DNA from: Brevibacterium sp. JSBI002
GTDB taxonomy: Bacteria > Actinomycetota > Actinomycetes > Actinomycetales > Brevibacteriaceae
Assembly: GCF_026013965.1 (NCBI RefSeq)
Contig: NZ_CP110341.1
Coordinates: forward strand, 1,550,001-1,614,000
Reading direction: 5' to 3'
Length of the DNA: 64,000 bases
Each line of letters begins with the position of its first letter. Position 1 is the first letter of the stretch. Below, in pieces: positions 53,390 through 63,222 of the stretch. The translations under genes were made by a program, and so were the position numbers. The notes below the pieces were generated by a model, which saw nothing but the letters and a program-made list of their open reading frames with translations, was not told the origin of the DNA and did not search any database.

Positions 53390-53613
53390 GGAAACGATTC
53401 GCCAGATCGTCTCCGAACAAGTAGACTGTGGGTGTTCCGACAGGGCACGGCTTCCCGCTGTTCTTCACAGGTCCGTCGTCGATGTCATATATTCTGGAAC
53501 ATCTCCTGCTCATTCTTTAGCAGGTTTTCTTTCACAACGCACCGTCAATGGTGTTTCCGTCGCCGTGAGCAAACGGCACATGCCGCACGGCCGAAAGAGG
53601 GAGAAGGACCTTC
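53390..53613 (+). other. Leader region of rho
   Basis: These 224 bases without a gene precede rho. They include a T- and pyrimidine-rich stretch (about 53460-53535) with CATATATTCT, a possible -10 element at 53488, and C-rich, G-poor parts. That suits a Rho-utilisation site for autoregulation. No clear hairpin was seen. Confidence 0.35.
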
Positions 53614-55620
53614 GTGTCTGAAACCACCACTCAGGATTCCACCCCGCGCACAGGCAGCCTCACAGCGCTGCGGCTGCCTCAGCTCCAGGAAATGGCTGCC
53701 GGGCTGGGAATCAAGGGTTACCGTCGCCTTCGCAAGAGCGAACTGATCGACGCCATCAACAGCCACTCGGGCGGATCTGCTGAGAAGGAGTCCGCCCCCA
53801 CCGAGAAGAAGCCTGCCGCAGAACCGGCCGCCAAGACCGAGAATCCGGCGGAGAAGCAGGACGAGAAGAAGGAGTCGACGAACCGTCGCTCCTCGCGTCG
53901 CTCTGCCGCTTCCGCGTCCGAGGACGCTTCGGCGCTCATCATCGAACCGAACACCGAGTCCTCGTCGTCTTCGACGGCGAACGAGTCCGGTGCGGACCAG
54001 TCCGGGGGAGCAGCCTCCGAGGAGAACAGCGGCGATCAGGATCGTCAGCGGTCTCGCCGCAGCCGTTCTCGCTCCCGCGGCTCCGAGTCCCAGACCGAGG
54101 GCCGCGACGGCAGCGGTGAGGAATCGGCCGACCGCGGCGGCCAGGATCGCTCCGGCGACCAGGACCGCTCCGACCGTGATCATCGCGGAGGGCGCGACAA
54201 CGACCGTCGCAGCCGGAACAACGACCGCTCCGACGACAACCGAGGCGGCAATGACCGGGGCGGCAATGACCGCGGCAACAACGACCGTGACGGCGGCAAC
54301 GATCGCGGCCACCGCAACGACAGGGGCGGCAACAACGATCGCAACGATCGTCGCAACCGCGGCAACGACGATGACGATCGCGGCAACAACCGCCGCGGAC
54401 GGGGTCGTGACCGGAAGCGCCGCGGCCGCGGCAACGACGAGCCGGACATCCGCAACGACGATGTGCTCATCCCCGTCGGCGGCATCCTCGATGTCCACGA
54501 CAACTACGCCTTCCTCCGCACCTCCGGCTACCTGCCGGGACCGAACGACGTCTATCTTTCGGCATCCATGGTGCGCAAGAACGGTCTGCGCAAGGGCGAC
54601 GCTGTCGCCGGTGCGATCCGTCAGCCGCGTGAGAACGAACAGCGGAACAACAAGCGCGAGAAGTTCGATGCTCTCGTCCGCCTCGATTCCGTCAACGGGC
54701 TCACCGTCGACGATGCCCGCAGCCGTGTCGAGTTCTCCAAGCTGACTCCGCTCTACCCTCAGGAACGTCTGCGCCTCGAGACCACCTCGAAGCTGCACTC
54801 GACTCGTCTCATCGATCTCATCACCCCCATCGGCAAGGGCCAGCGTGGACTCATCGTCGCGCCTCCGAAGGCCGGCAAGACGACGATCATGCAGCAGATC
54901 GCCAACGCGATCACGGAGAACAACCCCGAAGCGCACCTCATGGTCGTCCTCGTCGACGAACGTCCCGAGGAAGTCACGGACATGCAGCGTGCGGTCAAGG
55001 GCGAGGTCATCGCCTCGACCTTCGACCGTCCGGCCGACGACCACACCACGATCGCCGAACTCGCCATCGAACGCGCCAAGCGTCTCGTCGAGATGGGTTC
55101 CGATGTCGTCGTGCTGCTTGACAACATCACACGTCTGGGACGTGCCTACAACATCGCCCAGCCGGCATCCGGACGGATCCTCTCCGGCGGTGTCGACGCC
55201 AATGCGCTCTACCCGCCGAAGAAATTCTTCGGTGCTGCACGCAATATCGAAGGCGGCGGCTCGCTGACCATCCTCGCCACCGCTCTCGTCGAGACCGGCT
55301 CCAAGATGGACGAAGTCATCTTCGAGGAGTTCAAGGGCACCGGCAATATGGAGCTGCGTCTGAGCCGTCAGCTTGCCGACAAGCGCATCTTCCCGGCCAT
55401 CGACGTCAACTCCTCGAGCACCCGCCGCGAAGAGATGCTCATGACCCAGGAAGAGACGAAGGTCATGTGGCAGCTGCGCAGACTGCTCTCGGGACTCGAG
55501 CAGCAGCAGGCAGTCGAACTGCTCATGTCGAAGCTCAAGGAGACCGGCTCGAACGTCGAGTTCCTCATGCAGGTGCAGAAGACGACCCCGCTGCCGAAGT
55601 CGTCGACCGACAACAGCTGA
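53614..55620 (+). CDS. rho: Transcription termination factor Rho
   Basis: The GTG start follows GGGAGAAGG. The protein has 668 residues, far longer than E. coli Rho (419). Residues 1-45 are the N-terminal helical part ([20 protein letters not shown]). Residues 46-285 form a hydrophilic insertion that changes from Glu/Ser-rich to Arg/Asn/Asp/Gly repeats ([16 protein letters not shown]). The RNA-binding domain ([16 protein letters not shown]) and the RecA-type motor (APPKAGKTT Walker [12 protein letters not shown]alker B) follow. The insertion is a known actinobacterial feature that adds RNA binding. Confidence 0.95.
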   Translation: MSETTTQDSTPRTGSLTALRLPQLQEMAAGLGIKGYRRLRKSELIDAINSHSGGSAEKESAPTEKKPAAEPAAKTENPAEKQDEKKESTNRRSSRRSAASASEDASALIIEPNTESSSSSTANESGADQSGGAASEENSGDQDRQRSRRSRSRSRGSESQTEGRDGSGEESADRGGQDRSGDQDRSDRDHRGGRDNDRRSRNNDRSDDNRGGNDRGGNDRGNNDRDGGNDRGHRNDRGGNNDRNDRRNRGNDDDDRGNNRRGRGRDRKRRGRGNDEPDIRNDDVLIPVGGILDVHDNYAFLRTSGYLPGPNDVYLSASMVRKNGLRKGDAVAGAIRQPRENEQRNNKREKFDALVRLDSVNGLTVDDARSRVEFSKLTPLYPQERLRLETTSKLHSTRLIDLITPIGKGQRGLIVAPPKAGKTTIMQQIANAITENNPEAHLMVVLVDERPEEVTDMQRAVKGEVIASTFDRPADDHTTIAELAIERAKRLVEMGSDVVVLLDNITRLGRAYNIAQPASGRILSGGVDANALYPPKKFFGAARNIEGGGSLTILATALVETGSKMDEVIFEEFKGTGNMELRLSRQLADKRIFPAIDVNSSSTRREEMLMTQEETKVMWQLRRLLSGLEQQQAVELLMSKLKETGSNVEFLMQVQKTTPLPKSSTDNS

Positions 55621-55621
55621 G

Positions 55622-56698
55622 ATGGTCGACGACACCCTCACGGCCAGCGTCAGTGCACTGCTCGATGAGCACGCCCGGGTGCAGGAGGAACTCTCCGACC
55701 CCGCGGTCCACGCTGACGCCGGCCGGGCCAAGAAGCTGACCAGACGGTACGCGGAACTCGACAAGGTCGCCGCGGCCGCCCGTCACTTCGCCCAACTCGA
55801 AGCCGACCACGCAGCCGCCGTGGAACTGGCCGAGGACGACGCCGATTTCGCCGCCGAGGCCAAGCGTCTGTCCGCAGAGATGGACACGGCCGAGGGTGAG
55901 CTCAAGGATCTCCTGGTACCCAGCGACCCGGATGACTCCCGAGACGCCATCATCGAGATCAAAGCCGGCGAAGGCGGGGACGAATCCGCGCTGTTCGCCG
56001 GTGACCTGCTGCGGATGTACCAGCGGTGGATCGACTCGCGCGGCTGGTCGAGCCAGATCCTCGACGCCACGCATTCGGATCTCGGCGGATACAAGGACGT
56101 CACCCTGGCCGTCAAGGCGAAGAACGACGGCGCCTACGGCTGGGTGAAGTTCGAAGGCGGAGTGCACCGTGTTCAAAGGGTGCCGGTCACCGAATCGCAG
56201 GGACGCATCCACACCTCGGCAGCCGGTGTGCTCGTCTTCCCCGAGGTCGATGAACCCGAAGAGATCCAGTTGGACGAACACGATCTGCGCATCGACGTCT
56301 ACCGCTCGTCCGGACCCGGCGGCCAGTCAGTGAACACCACGGACTCCGCTGTGCGCATCACGCACCTGCCGACCGGAATCACAGCGAGCTGCCAGAACGA
56401 GAAGTCCCAGCTGCAGAACAAAGACGCAGCGATGCGCATGCTCCGTGCTCGGATCCTGGCCAAACAGGCCGAAGAGGCCGCAGCGGAAGCCGCCGACATC
56501 CGTCGTTCGCAGGTGCGCACCGTCGATCGCTCGGAACGCATCCGCACCTACAATTTTCCGGAGAACCGGATCACCGATCACCGCACCGGATACAAGGCCT
56601 ACAATCTCGATCAGGTGCTCGCTGGAGACCTCGATCCGGTCATCGGATCCTGCCGGGACGCCGACAAGGCCGCACGCCTCGACGCACTGGGGGACTGA
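55622..56698 (+). CDS. prfA: Peptide chain release factor 1
   Basis: The 358-residue factor recognises UAA and UAG. It has the catalytic GGQ in [15 protein letters not shown]. It has the codon-recognition region around [20 protein letters not shown] and the C-terminal [11 protein letters not shown]. The start is one base after rho. PrmC, which methylates this GGQ glutamine, is the next gene. Confidence 0.95.
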   Translation: MVDDTLTASVSALLDEHARVQEELSDPAVHADAGRAKKLTRRYAELDKVAAAARHFAQLEADHAAAVELAEDDADFAAEAKRLSAEMDTAEGELKDLLVPSDPDDSRDAIIEIKAGEGGDESALFAGDLLRMYQRWIDSRGWSSQILDATHSDLGGYKDVTLAVKAKNDGAYGWVKFEGGVHRVQRVPVTESQGRIHTSAAGVLVFPEVDEPEEIQLDEHDLRIDVYRSSGPGGQSVNTTDSAVRITHLPTGITASCQNEKSQLQNKDAAMRMLRARILAKQAEEAAAEAADIRRSQVRTVDRSERIRTYNFPENRITDHRTGYKAYNLDQVLAGDLDPVIGSCRDADKAARLDALGD

Positions 56699-56699
56699 C

Positions 56700-57647
56700 C
56701 TGGACACCGTCAGGCCGACTCTCGTCTCCGACCTCCTTCGCGGGGCGACCACGCTCTTCACAGAAGCAGGCATAGCGAGTCCCGAAGCCGATGCGCTCGA
56801 ACTGCTCGCCCACGCATGGTCGATCGACAGGGCAGCTCTGAGCCGCCGCCGTCTCTTCGACGAACCCGTGCCGGAGTCGGTGAGCGCTCGATTCGCCGAA
56901 CTCTGTGACCAGCGGCGGCGGCGGACACCGCTGCAGCATCTCACCGGCATCGCCCACTTCCGGCATCTGCAGCTGCAGGTGGGCCCCGGAGTCTTCGTGC
57001 CCCGTCCGGAGACGGAGCTGCTCGCCGGAGCCGTTCTGACCGAACTGTCCGAACTGTCCGAACTCGCCGACACTGACTCGACGACGAAGAACAACAAGGC
57101 TCGGCGTCCCTTCGTCATCGACCTGTGTTCCGGTTCGGGAGCGATCTCCCTCTCCGTTGCCACCGAATTCGACCGCGTCGACGTCCTCGGCGTCGAACGC
57201 GAATCCGCGGCCCTGGAATGGTCGCTGAAGAACCTCGAGCAGTGCCGCCTCGGCGAGTCGACGGTCGAGTTCATCTCCGAGGATGCGACGACGATCGCGA
57301 AGGCTCGGCCCGACCTGTGCGGGCGTGTCGACATCGTGGTGACGAACCCGCCCTATGTTCCCGATTCCGCCGTGCCGCGGGACCCGGAGGTCGCCGAACA
57401 CGACCCGGCTGCCGCCCTGTACGGCGGCTCCACAGGCCTTGAGATCCCAGCGCTCATCATCGGACAGGCCGAGCATCTGCTGCGTCCGGGAGGTCTCTTC
57501 CTCATGGAGCACGGTGAGGAGCAGGGCCCGGGCGCACGCGATCTGCTCGAGGGTTCGGCCAGTCTGAGGCAGGCAGAGACCTACCCGGACTACACTGGAC
57601 GCGACCGCTATACGGTGGCCCGTCGTGCGGAGACCCACAGCGGTTGA
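56700..57647 (+). CDS. prmC: Release factor glutamine methyltransferase
   Basis: The N-terminal helical domain (SDLLRGATTLFTEAGI) and SAM-binding domain (FVIDLCSGSGAISLSVA; VVTNPPYVPD with the substrate-binding NPPY) are clear, with 315 residues. No ATG, GTG or TTG lies near the expected start. A CTG at 56700, 8 bases after GGGGGA, is the best candidate. Otherwise translation would begin far inside prfA (ATG 56445). A low-complexity stretch (LSELSELADTDSTTKNNKA) precedes motif I. Confidence 0.88.
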   Translation: MDTVRPTLVSDLLRGATTLFTEAGIASPEADALELLAHAWSIDRAALSRRRLFDEPVPESVSARFAELCDQRRRRTPLQHLTGIAHFRHLQLQVGPGVFVPRPETELLAGAVLTELSELSELADTDSTTKNNKARRPFVIDLCSGSGAISLSVATEFDRVDVLGVERESAALEWSLKNLEQCRLGESTVEFISEDATTIAKARPDLCGRVDIVVTNPPYVPDSAVPRDPEVAEHDPAAALYGGSTGLEIPALIIGQAEHLLRPGGLFLMEHGEEQGPGARDLLEGSASLRQAETYPDYTGRDRYTVARRAETHSG

Positions 57648-57686
57648 CCGCGGAGCCATCGCCCAGAGATTCGAAACGGAGCACTC

Positions 57687-58337
57687 GTGTCGAGACGATT
57701 CGACGTCAGCCAAGCCGAAATCCGCGACCTCGTCTTCGACGAGTGTGCGCGGGTGGCCGAGACGGGCAACCTGCTCGTCATCCCCACCGACACCGTCTAC
57801 GGGATCGCCGCCGATGCCTTCAGCGCCTCGGCCGTGGCCGCGCTGCTGGCTGCGAAGGGCCGCGGTCGGGACATGCCGCCGCCGGTGCTCGTGCCCCGAT
57901 CCGAAACCGTCTTCGGGCTCGTCGACGGTGTCGATGAGACGATCCTCGCGCTCACCGGTGAATTCTGGCCCGGCCCCCTGACGATCATCGCGAACGCGCA
58001 GCCCTCCCTGGATTGGGATCTCGGCGATACCCACGGGACCGTGGCGGTCCGCATGCCCGACGACGAATACGCTCTGTCCCTGCTCTCGCGCACGGGTCCG
58101 CTGGCCGTCTCGAGCGCGAACATCTCCGGACGACCGGCGGCGAAGACCGCCGACGAGGCGCAGGAGATGCTCGGCGACGACGTCGACATCTACGTCGACG
58201 GGGGAGTGCGGGAGTCGGGAATGTCCTCGACCATCGTCGACCTCAGCGGTGACGTGCCGAGAATCGTGCGACGCGGCCCCATCGCAGCAGAGCAGCTGCG
58301 TGAGTTCGTCCCCGACCTGATCGACCTGGACGGCTGA
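57687..58337 (+). CDS. L-threonylcarbamoyladenylate synthase (Sua5/YciO/YrdC)
   Basis: The 216-residue protein makes threonylcarbamoyl-AMP for the t6A37 modification of tRNAs that read ANN codons. It has VIPTDTVYGIAADAF, the nucleotide-binding KGRGRDMPPPVLV, LTGEFWPGPLTII and SSANISGRPAAKTADEA. It lacks the C-terminal Sua5 domain, so it is the short TsaC form. A GTG start is used, 40 bases after prmC. Confidence 0.93.
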   Translation: MSRRFDVSQAEIRDLVFDECARVAETGNLLVIPTDTVYGIAADAFSASAVAALLAAKGRGRDMPPPVLVPRSETVFGLVDGVDETILALTGEFWPGPLTIIANAQPSLDWDLGDTHGTVAVRMPDDEYALSLLSRTGPLAVSSANISGRPAAKTADEAQEMLGDDVDIYVDGGVRESGMSSTIVDLSGDVPRIVRRGPIAAEQLREFVPDLIDLDG

Positions 58338-59447
58338 GTGCGCGCCTACCTCTTCATCCTCATCGTCTCCGCCCTCGTGGCGTACCTGCTGACCCCGATG
58401 GTCAAGCGGGTCGCCGAGCGAGGGCAGATCTTCTCACCCCTGCGCGCCCGGGATGTGCATTCCGTCCCGACGCCGAGGCTGGGCGGCGTGGCGATGTTCG
58501 GCGGGCTGATCGTGGGGTTGGTCTTCGCATCGCAGACCCCGTTCCTGCAGCGGATCTTCGTCGATCCCGGACCCGTCATCGGCGTCGCCGGCGCCGCAGG
58601 CCTGCTGTGCCTGCTCGGCATCATCGATGACATCTGGGACCTCCATTGGATGGCGAAGCTCGCCGGTCAGGCGCTGGCGGCCGGATTCATGGCGATCAAA
58701 GGGGTCGCGTTGCTGTCCATTCCATTCGGTGGGGTCATCATCGGCTCCCCACGGATGTCGCTGATCATCACCGTGCTCGTCGTGCTCGTGACGATCAATG
58801 CAGTCAACTTCGTAGACGGCCTCGATGGTCTGGCCGCAGGTGTCGTCGCCATCGGGGGCATCGCCTTCTTCATCTACTCCTACTGGCTGGCCCGGGACGC
58901 CTCACCTGAGTCGTATGCGAACCTCGCCTCGCTCATCATCGCGATACTCGTCGGCGCATGCCTGGGCTTCCTGCCTCACAACTTCAATCCCGCACGGATC
59001 TTCATGGGCGATTCGGGTTCGATGCTCATCGGTCTGCTGCTGGCAGCCTCGACGATCCGGGTGACCGGTCAGGTCGATCCGGCTCTGATCGGTCAGGAGA
59101 GAGCGTTTGCGACGTTCATGCCGATCATCCTGCCTGTCGCCGTGATGTTCCTGCCGCTGCTCGACTTGGGGCTCGCTGTGGTCCGTCGACTGCGGGCCGG
59201 CCAGTCTCCGTTCTCTGCCGATGCGAAGCACCTCCATCACCGCATGCTGCGCTTGGGCCACTCGCATGCCCGAGCCGTCCTCATCCTCTATACCTGGACG
59301 GCTCTCATCGCCTTCGGATCGGTGCTGCTCCTGTTCAAGGGGTGGATCTTCTCCGTCTGCGTCATCGGAGCACTCGCGGCCATCACACTGATCTTCACCT
59401 TCTATCCATTGCGAATGCGTCAGAAAGCCAGAGAGGAGATCTCGTGA
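58338..59447 (+). CDS. wecA: Undecaprenyl/decaprenyl-phosphate GlcNAc-1-phosphate transferase (WecA type)
   Basis: The 369-residue MraY/WecA-family membrane enzyme has about 11 helices. It has the Mg-binding LGIIDDIWDLHW, the catalytic NAVNFVDGLDGLAAG, ARIFMGDSGSMLIG and the sugar-specificity loop HHRMLRLGHSH. It starts the lipid-linked step of wall polymer (arabinogalactan or teichoic acid linker) synthesis. The GTG start is directly after the upstream stop; its end overlaps the atpI-like gene. Confidence 0.92.
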   Translation: MRAYLFILIVSALVAYLLTPMVKRVAERGQIFSPLRARDVHSVPTPRLGGVAMFGGLIVGLVFASQTPFLQRIFVDPGPVIGVAGAAGLLCLLGIIDDIWDLHWMAKLAGQALAAGFMAIKGVALLSIPFGGVIIGSPRMSLIITVLVVLVTINAVNFVDGLDGLAAGVVAIGGIAFFIYSYWLARDASPESYANLASLIIAILVGACLGFLPHNFNPARIFMGDSGSMLIGLLLAASTIRVTGQVDPALIGQERAFATFMPIILPVAVMFLPLLDLGLAVVRRLRAGQSPFSADAKHLHHRMLRLGHSHARAVLILYTWTALIAFGSVLLLFKGWIFSVCVIGALAAITLIFTFYPLRMRQKAREEIS

Positions 59448-59890
59448 CCGATCCGACTCATCGTCCCGAGACCGAAGTCGAATCAGCCTGGACCCGAGTC
59501 TGGAGGACTCTGCTCGTGCGCGGCATCGTCCTCGTCCTCGTCGTCGCTGCCCTCGGTATGGGCATCGGCTGGCTCGCTGCCGGTTCGACCGGTCTCGCCG
59601 GGGGAGCGGTCGGCGGAGGACTCGCCGCGATCTTCATCATCGTCACCCTCGTGATCATGTACTTCGGAAGGAACATGGGACTGACGACCATCGCGGGCCT
59701 GCTCGGCGTCGGCTTCCTGTTCAAGGCGTTCATCTTCATGATCGTCATCTGGCGGATCAAGGATGCGACCTGGCTCGACGGCACGGTCGCCTTCTTCACG
59801 ATCGTCGTCGCGGTCATCGGCTCCTCGCTCGTCGAGGCGATCACCGTGGTCAAGGGGCGCGTTCCCTATGTCGATCCGGAGGCGAGATAG
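59444..59890 (+). CDS. AtpI-like membrane protein (ATP synthase accessory)
   Basis: A GTG start follows GAGAGGAGA and overlaps the wecA stop by 4 bases. The 148-residue protein has four helices (VRGIVLVLVVAALGMGIGWL, AGGAVGGGLAAIFIIVTLVI, TIAGLLGVGFLFKAFIFMIV, TVAFFTIVVAVIGSSLVEAI). In actinobacteria the gene after wecA at this place encodes a weakly conserved AtpI-like protein before atpB. No atpB follows here. Confidence 0.75.
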   Translation: MTDPTHRPETEVESAWTRVWRTLLVRGIVLVLVVAALGMGIGWLAAGSTGLAGGAVGGGLAAIFIIVTLVIMYFGRNMGLTTIAGLLGVGFLFKAFIFMIVIWRIKDATWLDGTVAFFTIVVAVIGSSLVEAITVVKGRVPYVDPEAR

Positions 59891-59897
59891 GCGACTC

Positions 59898-59929
59898 TAC
59901 GCAGATTCTTGTTTCCGGTGATCTGCGTA
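59898..59929 (+). terminator. Stem-loop after the atpI-like gene
   Basis: TACGCAGAT and ATCTGCGTA arms (9 bases) flank a 14-base loop, 8 bases after the stop codon. In a normal context it could lie in the atpB leader; here it may serve as a terminator. Confidence 0.45.
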
Positions 59930-59982
59930 CAAGGCACATTTCGTCAGGGCCCGATCCGCTATAGGTTTGTGACAGCACAGGT

Positions 59983-60195
59983 TTAGGTAGGGCCTCTTGG
60001 GACGATGTAAACGAAGAAGTTTCTTTGTCTGCCTGCCAGTTTTTGAAAGCTACGGAATCGGTCATACGGAATATCCGGCAGATTAGAGCCTCGATTCAGA
60101 TCCTGTTCTTTGGTCATACCAGAGTGAAGTTCAGTCACACTAGCGATGTCTGCAATGATGACGGCACCCAGTAAGCTTATTAACGTGCGATGCAT
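59983..60195 (-). CDS. Possible small secreted protein
   Basis: The ATG at 60195 gives 70 residues with an N-terminal hydrophobic segment (TLISLLGAVIIADIASV) followed by a polar part (DLNRGSNLPDIPYDRF). The ribosome binding site is weak. Base composition differs from the core. It could be real or the remnant of a larger gene. Confidence 0.3.
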   Translation of the reverse strand: MHRTLISLLGAVIIADIASVTELHSGMTKEQDLNRGSNLPDIPYDRFRSFQKLAGRQRNFFVYIVPRGPT

Positions 60196-60601
60196 CAGGT
60201 TGATACCTGTAGCCCGGGGAGCATTAGGTGGGCGTCCGCTGGTGTTCGATACCGTCGCGTATCGGATTCGCAATGTCGTAGAACGTTCGCTTGCCTAGGC
60301 CAAGCAATGGAGAAGGTGAGCGACGAGATAACCAGCTCGCCTTGAACTGTCGAGCGGCAGTTGTGATTAGCGCGATCTTGACATGGTTCCACCGGCAGAG
60401 GAGACAAGCGCTAGTTCAATTGATGTCGAGCAGGAGTGGCGTGGTTCATCATTGCGTTAATCCAGGATACTCGGACTAAGCTATCAGCTCGCTATCAGCT
60501 ACAAGTGTGGCAAGCCGCCTAGTATCTAATTTGCTGTATCCGTATAAAGTTGAGTTGATACAGAATGAAATAATATGTCATGCGATATGAGGATCTATTT
60601 G
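60196..60601. other. Non-coding stretch of about 400 bases
   Basis: I see no convincing gene here. The sequence is less GC-rich than the core, especially from 60480 on, with TATCAGCTCGC/TATCAGCTAC repeats near 60481 and an AT-rich promoter-like region before 60602 (GTTGATACAGAATGAAATAAT). Confidence 0.4.
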
Positions 60602-61324
60602 ATGATTAAACGACTTGTTGCCGTCCTTTCGGTGTGTGTTGCCTTAGTGCTCGTTGCGCCGAGTCAGGCGCTTGCTGCGCCTAATGGGTTGTCCGATGCG
60701 GAGCTGTCTTCTGTTCGAGCTGCTTTGAAAGATAACGGAGTGCCGACGAAGTATTGGTCAAGTCTTGTGGAAACCATTTCCGAAGGCGGTCTCGTGGATG
60801 CAGATGATCCGGACTCCGACCCGGTGCGCACTCTGAAGACTCCCGGTTCTGATGGCTTCGTACTTACTAGGATCTATGAGGACGGCTCACGGTCTCGGAC
60901 GATCGCGACTGACTCTAGCGTATTGGGGCAAAAGAATGGCGATGATTCGGCGATTTCAACTCAGGCAAAAGGTTCTGTAAAGTCGTGCGGAAAAAAGAAG
61001 AAGTCCGGGTGGACGTACTATTCCAACTGCAAGGTTGCCTATAGCGGTATTTCGTTTGCCTACTCTTTCAAGGCAAATTTCAAGACTAAGAAGAAAGCGA
61101 ATGCTCAAATCACGCGAGCGTTCTCTCCTAAGGTCTCCCGTGCGGTGGGACATGATGTTTCGGGTCCCTCTGTGAAGCGCGTGCACGCCAAGCAGTCCGG
61201 AAAGCGGCAGGCGCAGGCTCGGATGAGCTTTAAAATCACTGCTGTTAAGGTTCTCTGGTCGCGCACGGTTACACTCGATCTTTACGTGCTCAATACGAAG
61301 TATTCGGCATCAACTAATCTTTGA
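60602..61324 (+). CDS. Secreted protein with a cysteine pair, unknown function
   Basis: I choose the ATG at 60602, in front of a clear signal peptide (KRLVAVLSVCVALVLVAPSQALA, cleavage after about residue 25). The protein has about 240 residues: an acidic helical part to about 110, then a basic beta-rich domain with two Cys (VKSCGKKKKSGWTYYSNCKV) and a Lys/Arg-rich end. Lower GC than neighbours and a position next to IS elements suggest transfer. It resembles the secreted effectors of the left region in style but shares no sequence with them that I can see. No immunity-like gene follows. Confidence 0.6.
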   Translation: MIKRLVAVLSVCVALVLVAPSQALAAPNGLSDAELSSVRAALKDNGVPTKYWSSLVETISEGGLVDADDPDSDPVRTLKTPGSDGFVLTRIYEDGSRSRTIATDSSVLGQKNGDDSAISTQAKGSVKSCGKKKKSGWTYYSNCKVAYSGISFAYSFKANFKTKKKANAQITRAFSPKVSRAVGHDVSGPSVKRVHAKQSGKRQAQARMSFKITAVKVLWSRTVTLDLYVLNTKYSASTNL

Positions 61325-61368
61325 TCGGTAGATTGGTATCGCTGGAGTTGTAGCTCCTTTGATTGGTT

Positions 61369-61400
61369 ACTGGGGTCTTCTTTTTAGGGAAGACCCCAGT
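61369..61400 (+). terminator. Terminator after the secreted-protein gene
   Basis: Perfect 12-base arms (ACTGGGGTCTTC and complement) flank an 8-base loop and are followed by TTTCG, 45 bases after the stop codon. Confidence 0.85.
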
Positions 61401-61432
61401 TTCGTCTACGGCGTACTCTAGAGTGGCACGTT

Positions 61433-61690
61433 TTATATAGGCCAAAGGGGAGTCATCAGTCGTCCAGTGTGGAACAGGGAGCCGGTTGTCTCGGTTGCTG
61501 AATTCCGGGGCGACGCGCCGCGGAGGGGTTTGTATTTGCCGATGATCGATTCCGGGAGTCCGTTCGAGGTTTCCGGATGGTCGAAGTTGCCCAAGGTGTC
61601 GGTTGGACGATGCTGGAGTTTCGTCCCCAGGTTCTTAGCCTTGATCCACTGTTTTTGGATATCTCTCATGCTTGCGCGGTGGATTGGAAA
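61433..61690 (-). pseudogene. Degenerate ISL3 transposase C-terminus
   Basis: The minus frame reads KAKNLGTKLQHRPTDTLGNF and HPETSNGLPESIIGKYKPLRG. It aligns with the C-terminal part of the intact ISL3 transposase next to it (RPGTSNGPTEAINGRLEHLRG), with many changes. It is an old fragment beside a recent insertion of the same family. Confidence 0.7.
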
Positions 61691-61787
61691 TGCCCCATTG
61701 ACATAGCAAAACAATAGTGCTGAAGCCACTATCGACCAACTGCCAGAAGTGCACTTCGCAAACGCAAGTCGCTCATTCACGTAAACC

Positions 61788-63222
61788 GGCTCATCGTAAT
61801 TGAGAGTGTAGAACCGGTCTGAAGCCACCGGACTCGAGCAGACATCTCGCGATGTAATGCGTGAGGTTGCGGAACCCCAGCGCTGACCCCCGTAGATGTT
61901 CGAGCCTGCCATTGATCGCTTCAGTAGGCCCGTTCGACGTTCCCGGTCGGGTGAAGAACGCGAGGACATCAGCAGCGCGACGCTTCAGAGTCCGTCCCAA
62001 CCGCTTGAGCTCGACCAGTCCTGTCGGCAGATTCGTCGTCAGATCGTCGATGACCGATTGTAAGTGCTTCTTGCCCTCGTTGCCGTCGTTGGTTCGGTAG
62101 GCGCTCACTATGTCTTGATAGACGGCCCAGGTGACTTCGACGGCGGTGAAGTTGGCGTCGGCGAAGAGGCCTACGATCCTCTCCTGCTGCTTGGCCGTGA
62201 GCAGATCAGCACCGGTGTGCAGAGTCCTCCGCGCCCGATACAACGGGTCCGTCGCTCGTCCGCGATGCCCGGTGGTCTCCTGCTGAATGCGACGGCGTAC
62301 CTCGTCGAGGGCATCACCGGCGAGTTTAACGACGTGGAACGGGTCCATGACTTCGACAGCCTCGGGCAGTTCCTCAACGGAGGCTGTTTTGAAGCCGGAG
62401 AATCCGTCCATCGCGACGACGTCGATGCCATCACGCCAGTCTTTCGGTCGGGCTTTCAACCATTGCTTGAACACCTGTTTCGACCGTCCGGGCACCATGT
62501 CGAGCAGGCGTGCCGGGCCTGCTTCCTGGCTGATCGGAGTGAGGTCGATGATGACGGTGACGTACTTGTCACCGCGCCTGGTGTGCCGCCATACGTGTTC
62601 GTCGACACCAATGACGCTGACCCCGTCGAACCGGGTCGGGTCGTCGATCAGCAGTCGATGTCCCTGCGCGAGGATCGCGGAGTTCGCGGTGTGCCAGGAC
62701 ACGGCGAGTTTGCGTGCGATCACGGACACGGTGTCGTGGTCGATGACGAGGGCACGCAGCGCCCAGTCGAGGCCGGTTCGCGAGATCTTCGCTCGTGGTG
62801 GCGCCGCAGCAGTGGTGTTTCGACGCCATACGCGGCCGCATTCGACGCATTTGTACCGGCGGAGGCGAATGTGAAGCGTGGTCGGCCGGTGGCCGAAGGG
62901 TTCGTGGGCGAGACGGCGGACGACGGTGTCGCGGACGATTCCGTGTCCGCCACACCGTCGGCACCAGTCATCGGCAGTGTTGGGCTGGCATTCCAAGATG
63001 GCTTTGTGCCCGCTGATGTGCTGGCCAATGCAAGTGAGGTCGAGGGTGTCGAGTCGGCAGAATGTCGTGAGGTCAGGGGTTGAGAAAGTAGGCTTGGACA
63101 CGTCGAGGTCTTTCGGATGAACTGTGTGAGAACTTCCATCATCGGAAGACCTCGGCGTCTATCCGGGCAGCGCCACGCCGTGTCCTGGAATCACTGATCC
63201 ACACCCTCAATTACGAAGAGCC
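61788..63222 (-). mobile_element. Complete ISL3-family element with 8-bp target duplication
   Basis: 1435 bp with terminal repeats GGCTCATCGTAATTGAG (left) and GGCTCTTCGTAATTGAG (right, reversed). The target duplication CGTAAACC is perfect (61780-61787 and 63223-63230), as the family requires. This indicates a recent insertion. Confidence 0.95.
61791..63101 (-). CDS. ISL3-family transposase
   Basis: The 436-residue transposase starts with GTG. An N-terminal zinc finger (CRRCGGHG and CVECGRVW) is followed by the DDE_Tnp_ISL3 core with VIGVDEHVWRH, VVAMDGFSGFK and, later, GTSNGPTEAINGRLEHLRG with the catalytic Glu. The frame is intact and the ends are intact, so the element should be active. 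Confidence 0.95.
   Translation of the reverse strand: MSKPTFSTPDLTTFCRLDTLDLTCIGQHISGHKAILECQPNTADDWCRRCGGHGIVRDTVVRRLAHEPFGHRPTTLHIRLRRYKCVECGRVWRRNTTAAAPPRAKISRTGLDWALRALVIDHDTVSVIARKLAVSWHTANSAILAQGHRLLIDDPTRFDGVSVIGVDEHVWRHTRRGDKYVTVIIDLTPISQEAGPARLLDMVPGRSKQVFKQWLKARPKDWRDGIDVVAMDGFSGFKTASVEELPEAVEVMDPFHVVKLAGDALDEVRRRIQQETTGHRGRATDPLYRARRTLHTGADLLTAKQQERIVGLFADANFTAVEVTWAVYQDIVSAYRTNDGNEGKKHLQSVIDDLTTNLPTGLVELKRLGRTLKRRAADVLAFFTRPGTSNGPTEAINGRLEHLRGSALGFRNLTHYIARCLLESGGFRPVLHSQLR

Noticed and set aside
54230..54420. Short repeats in rho as a CRISPR-like or VNTR array
   Set aside because: The repeats follow codon periodicity of the Asn/Asp/Arg/Gly-rich insertion; no spacers. No CRISPR array was seen anywhere in the window.
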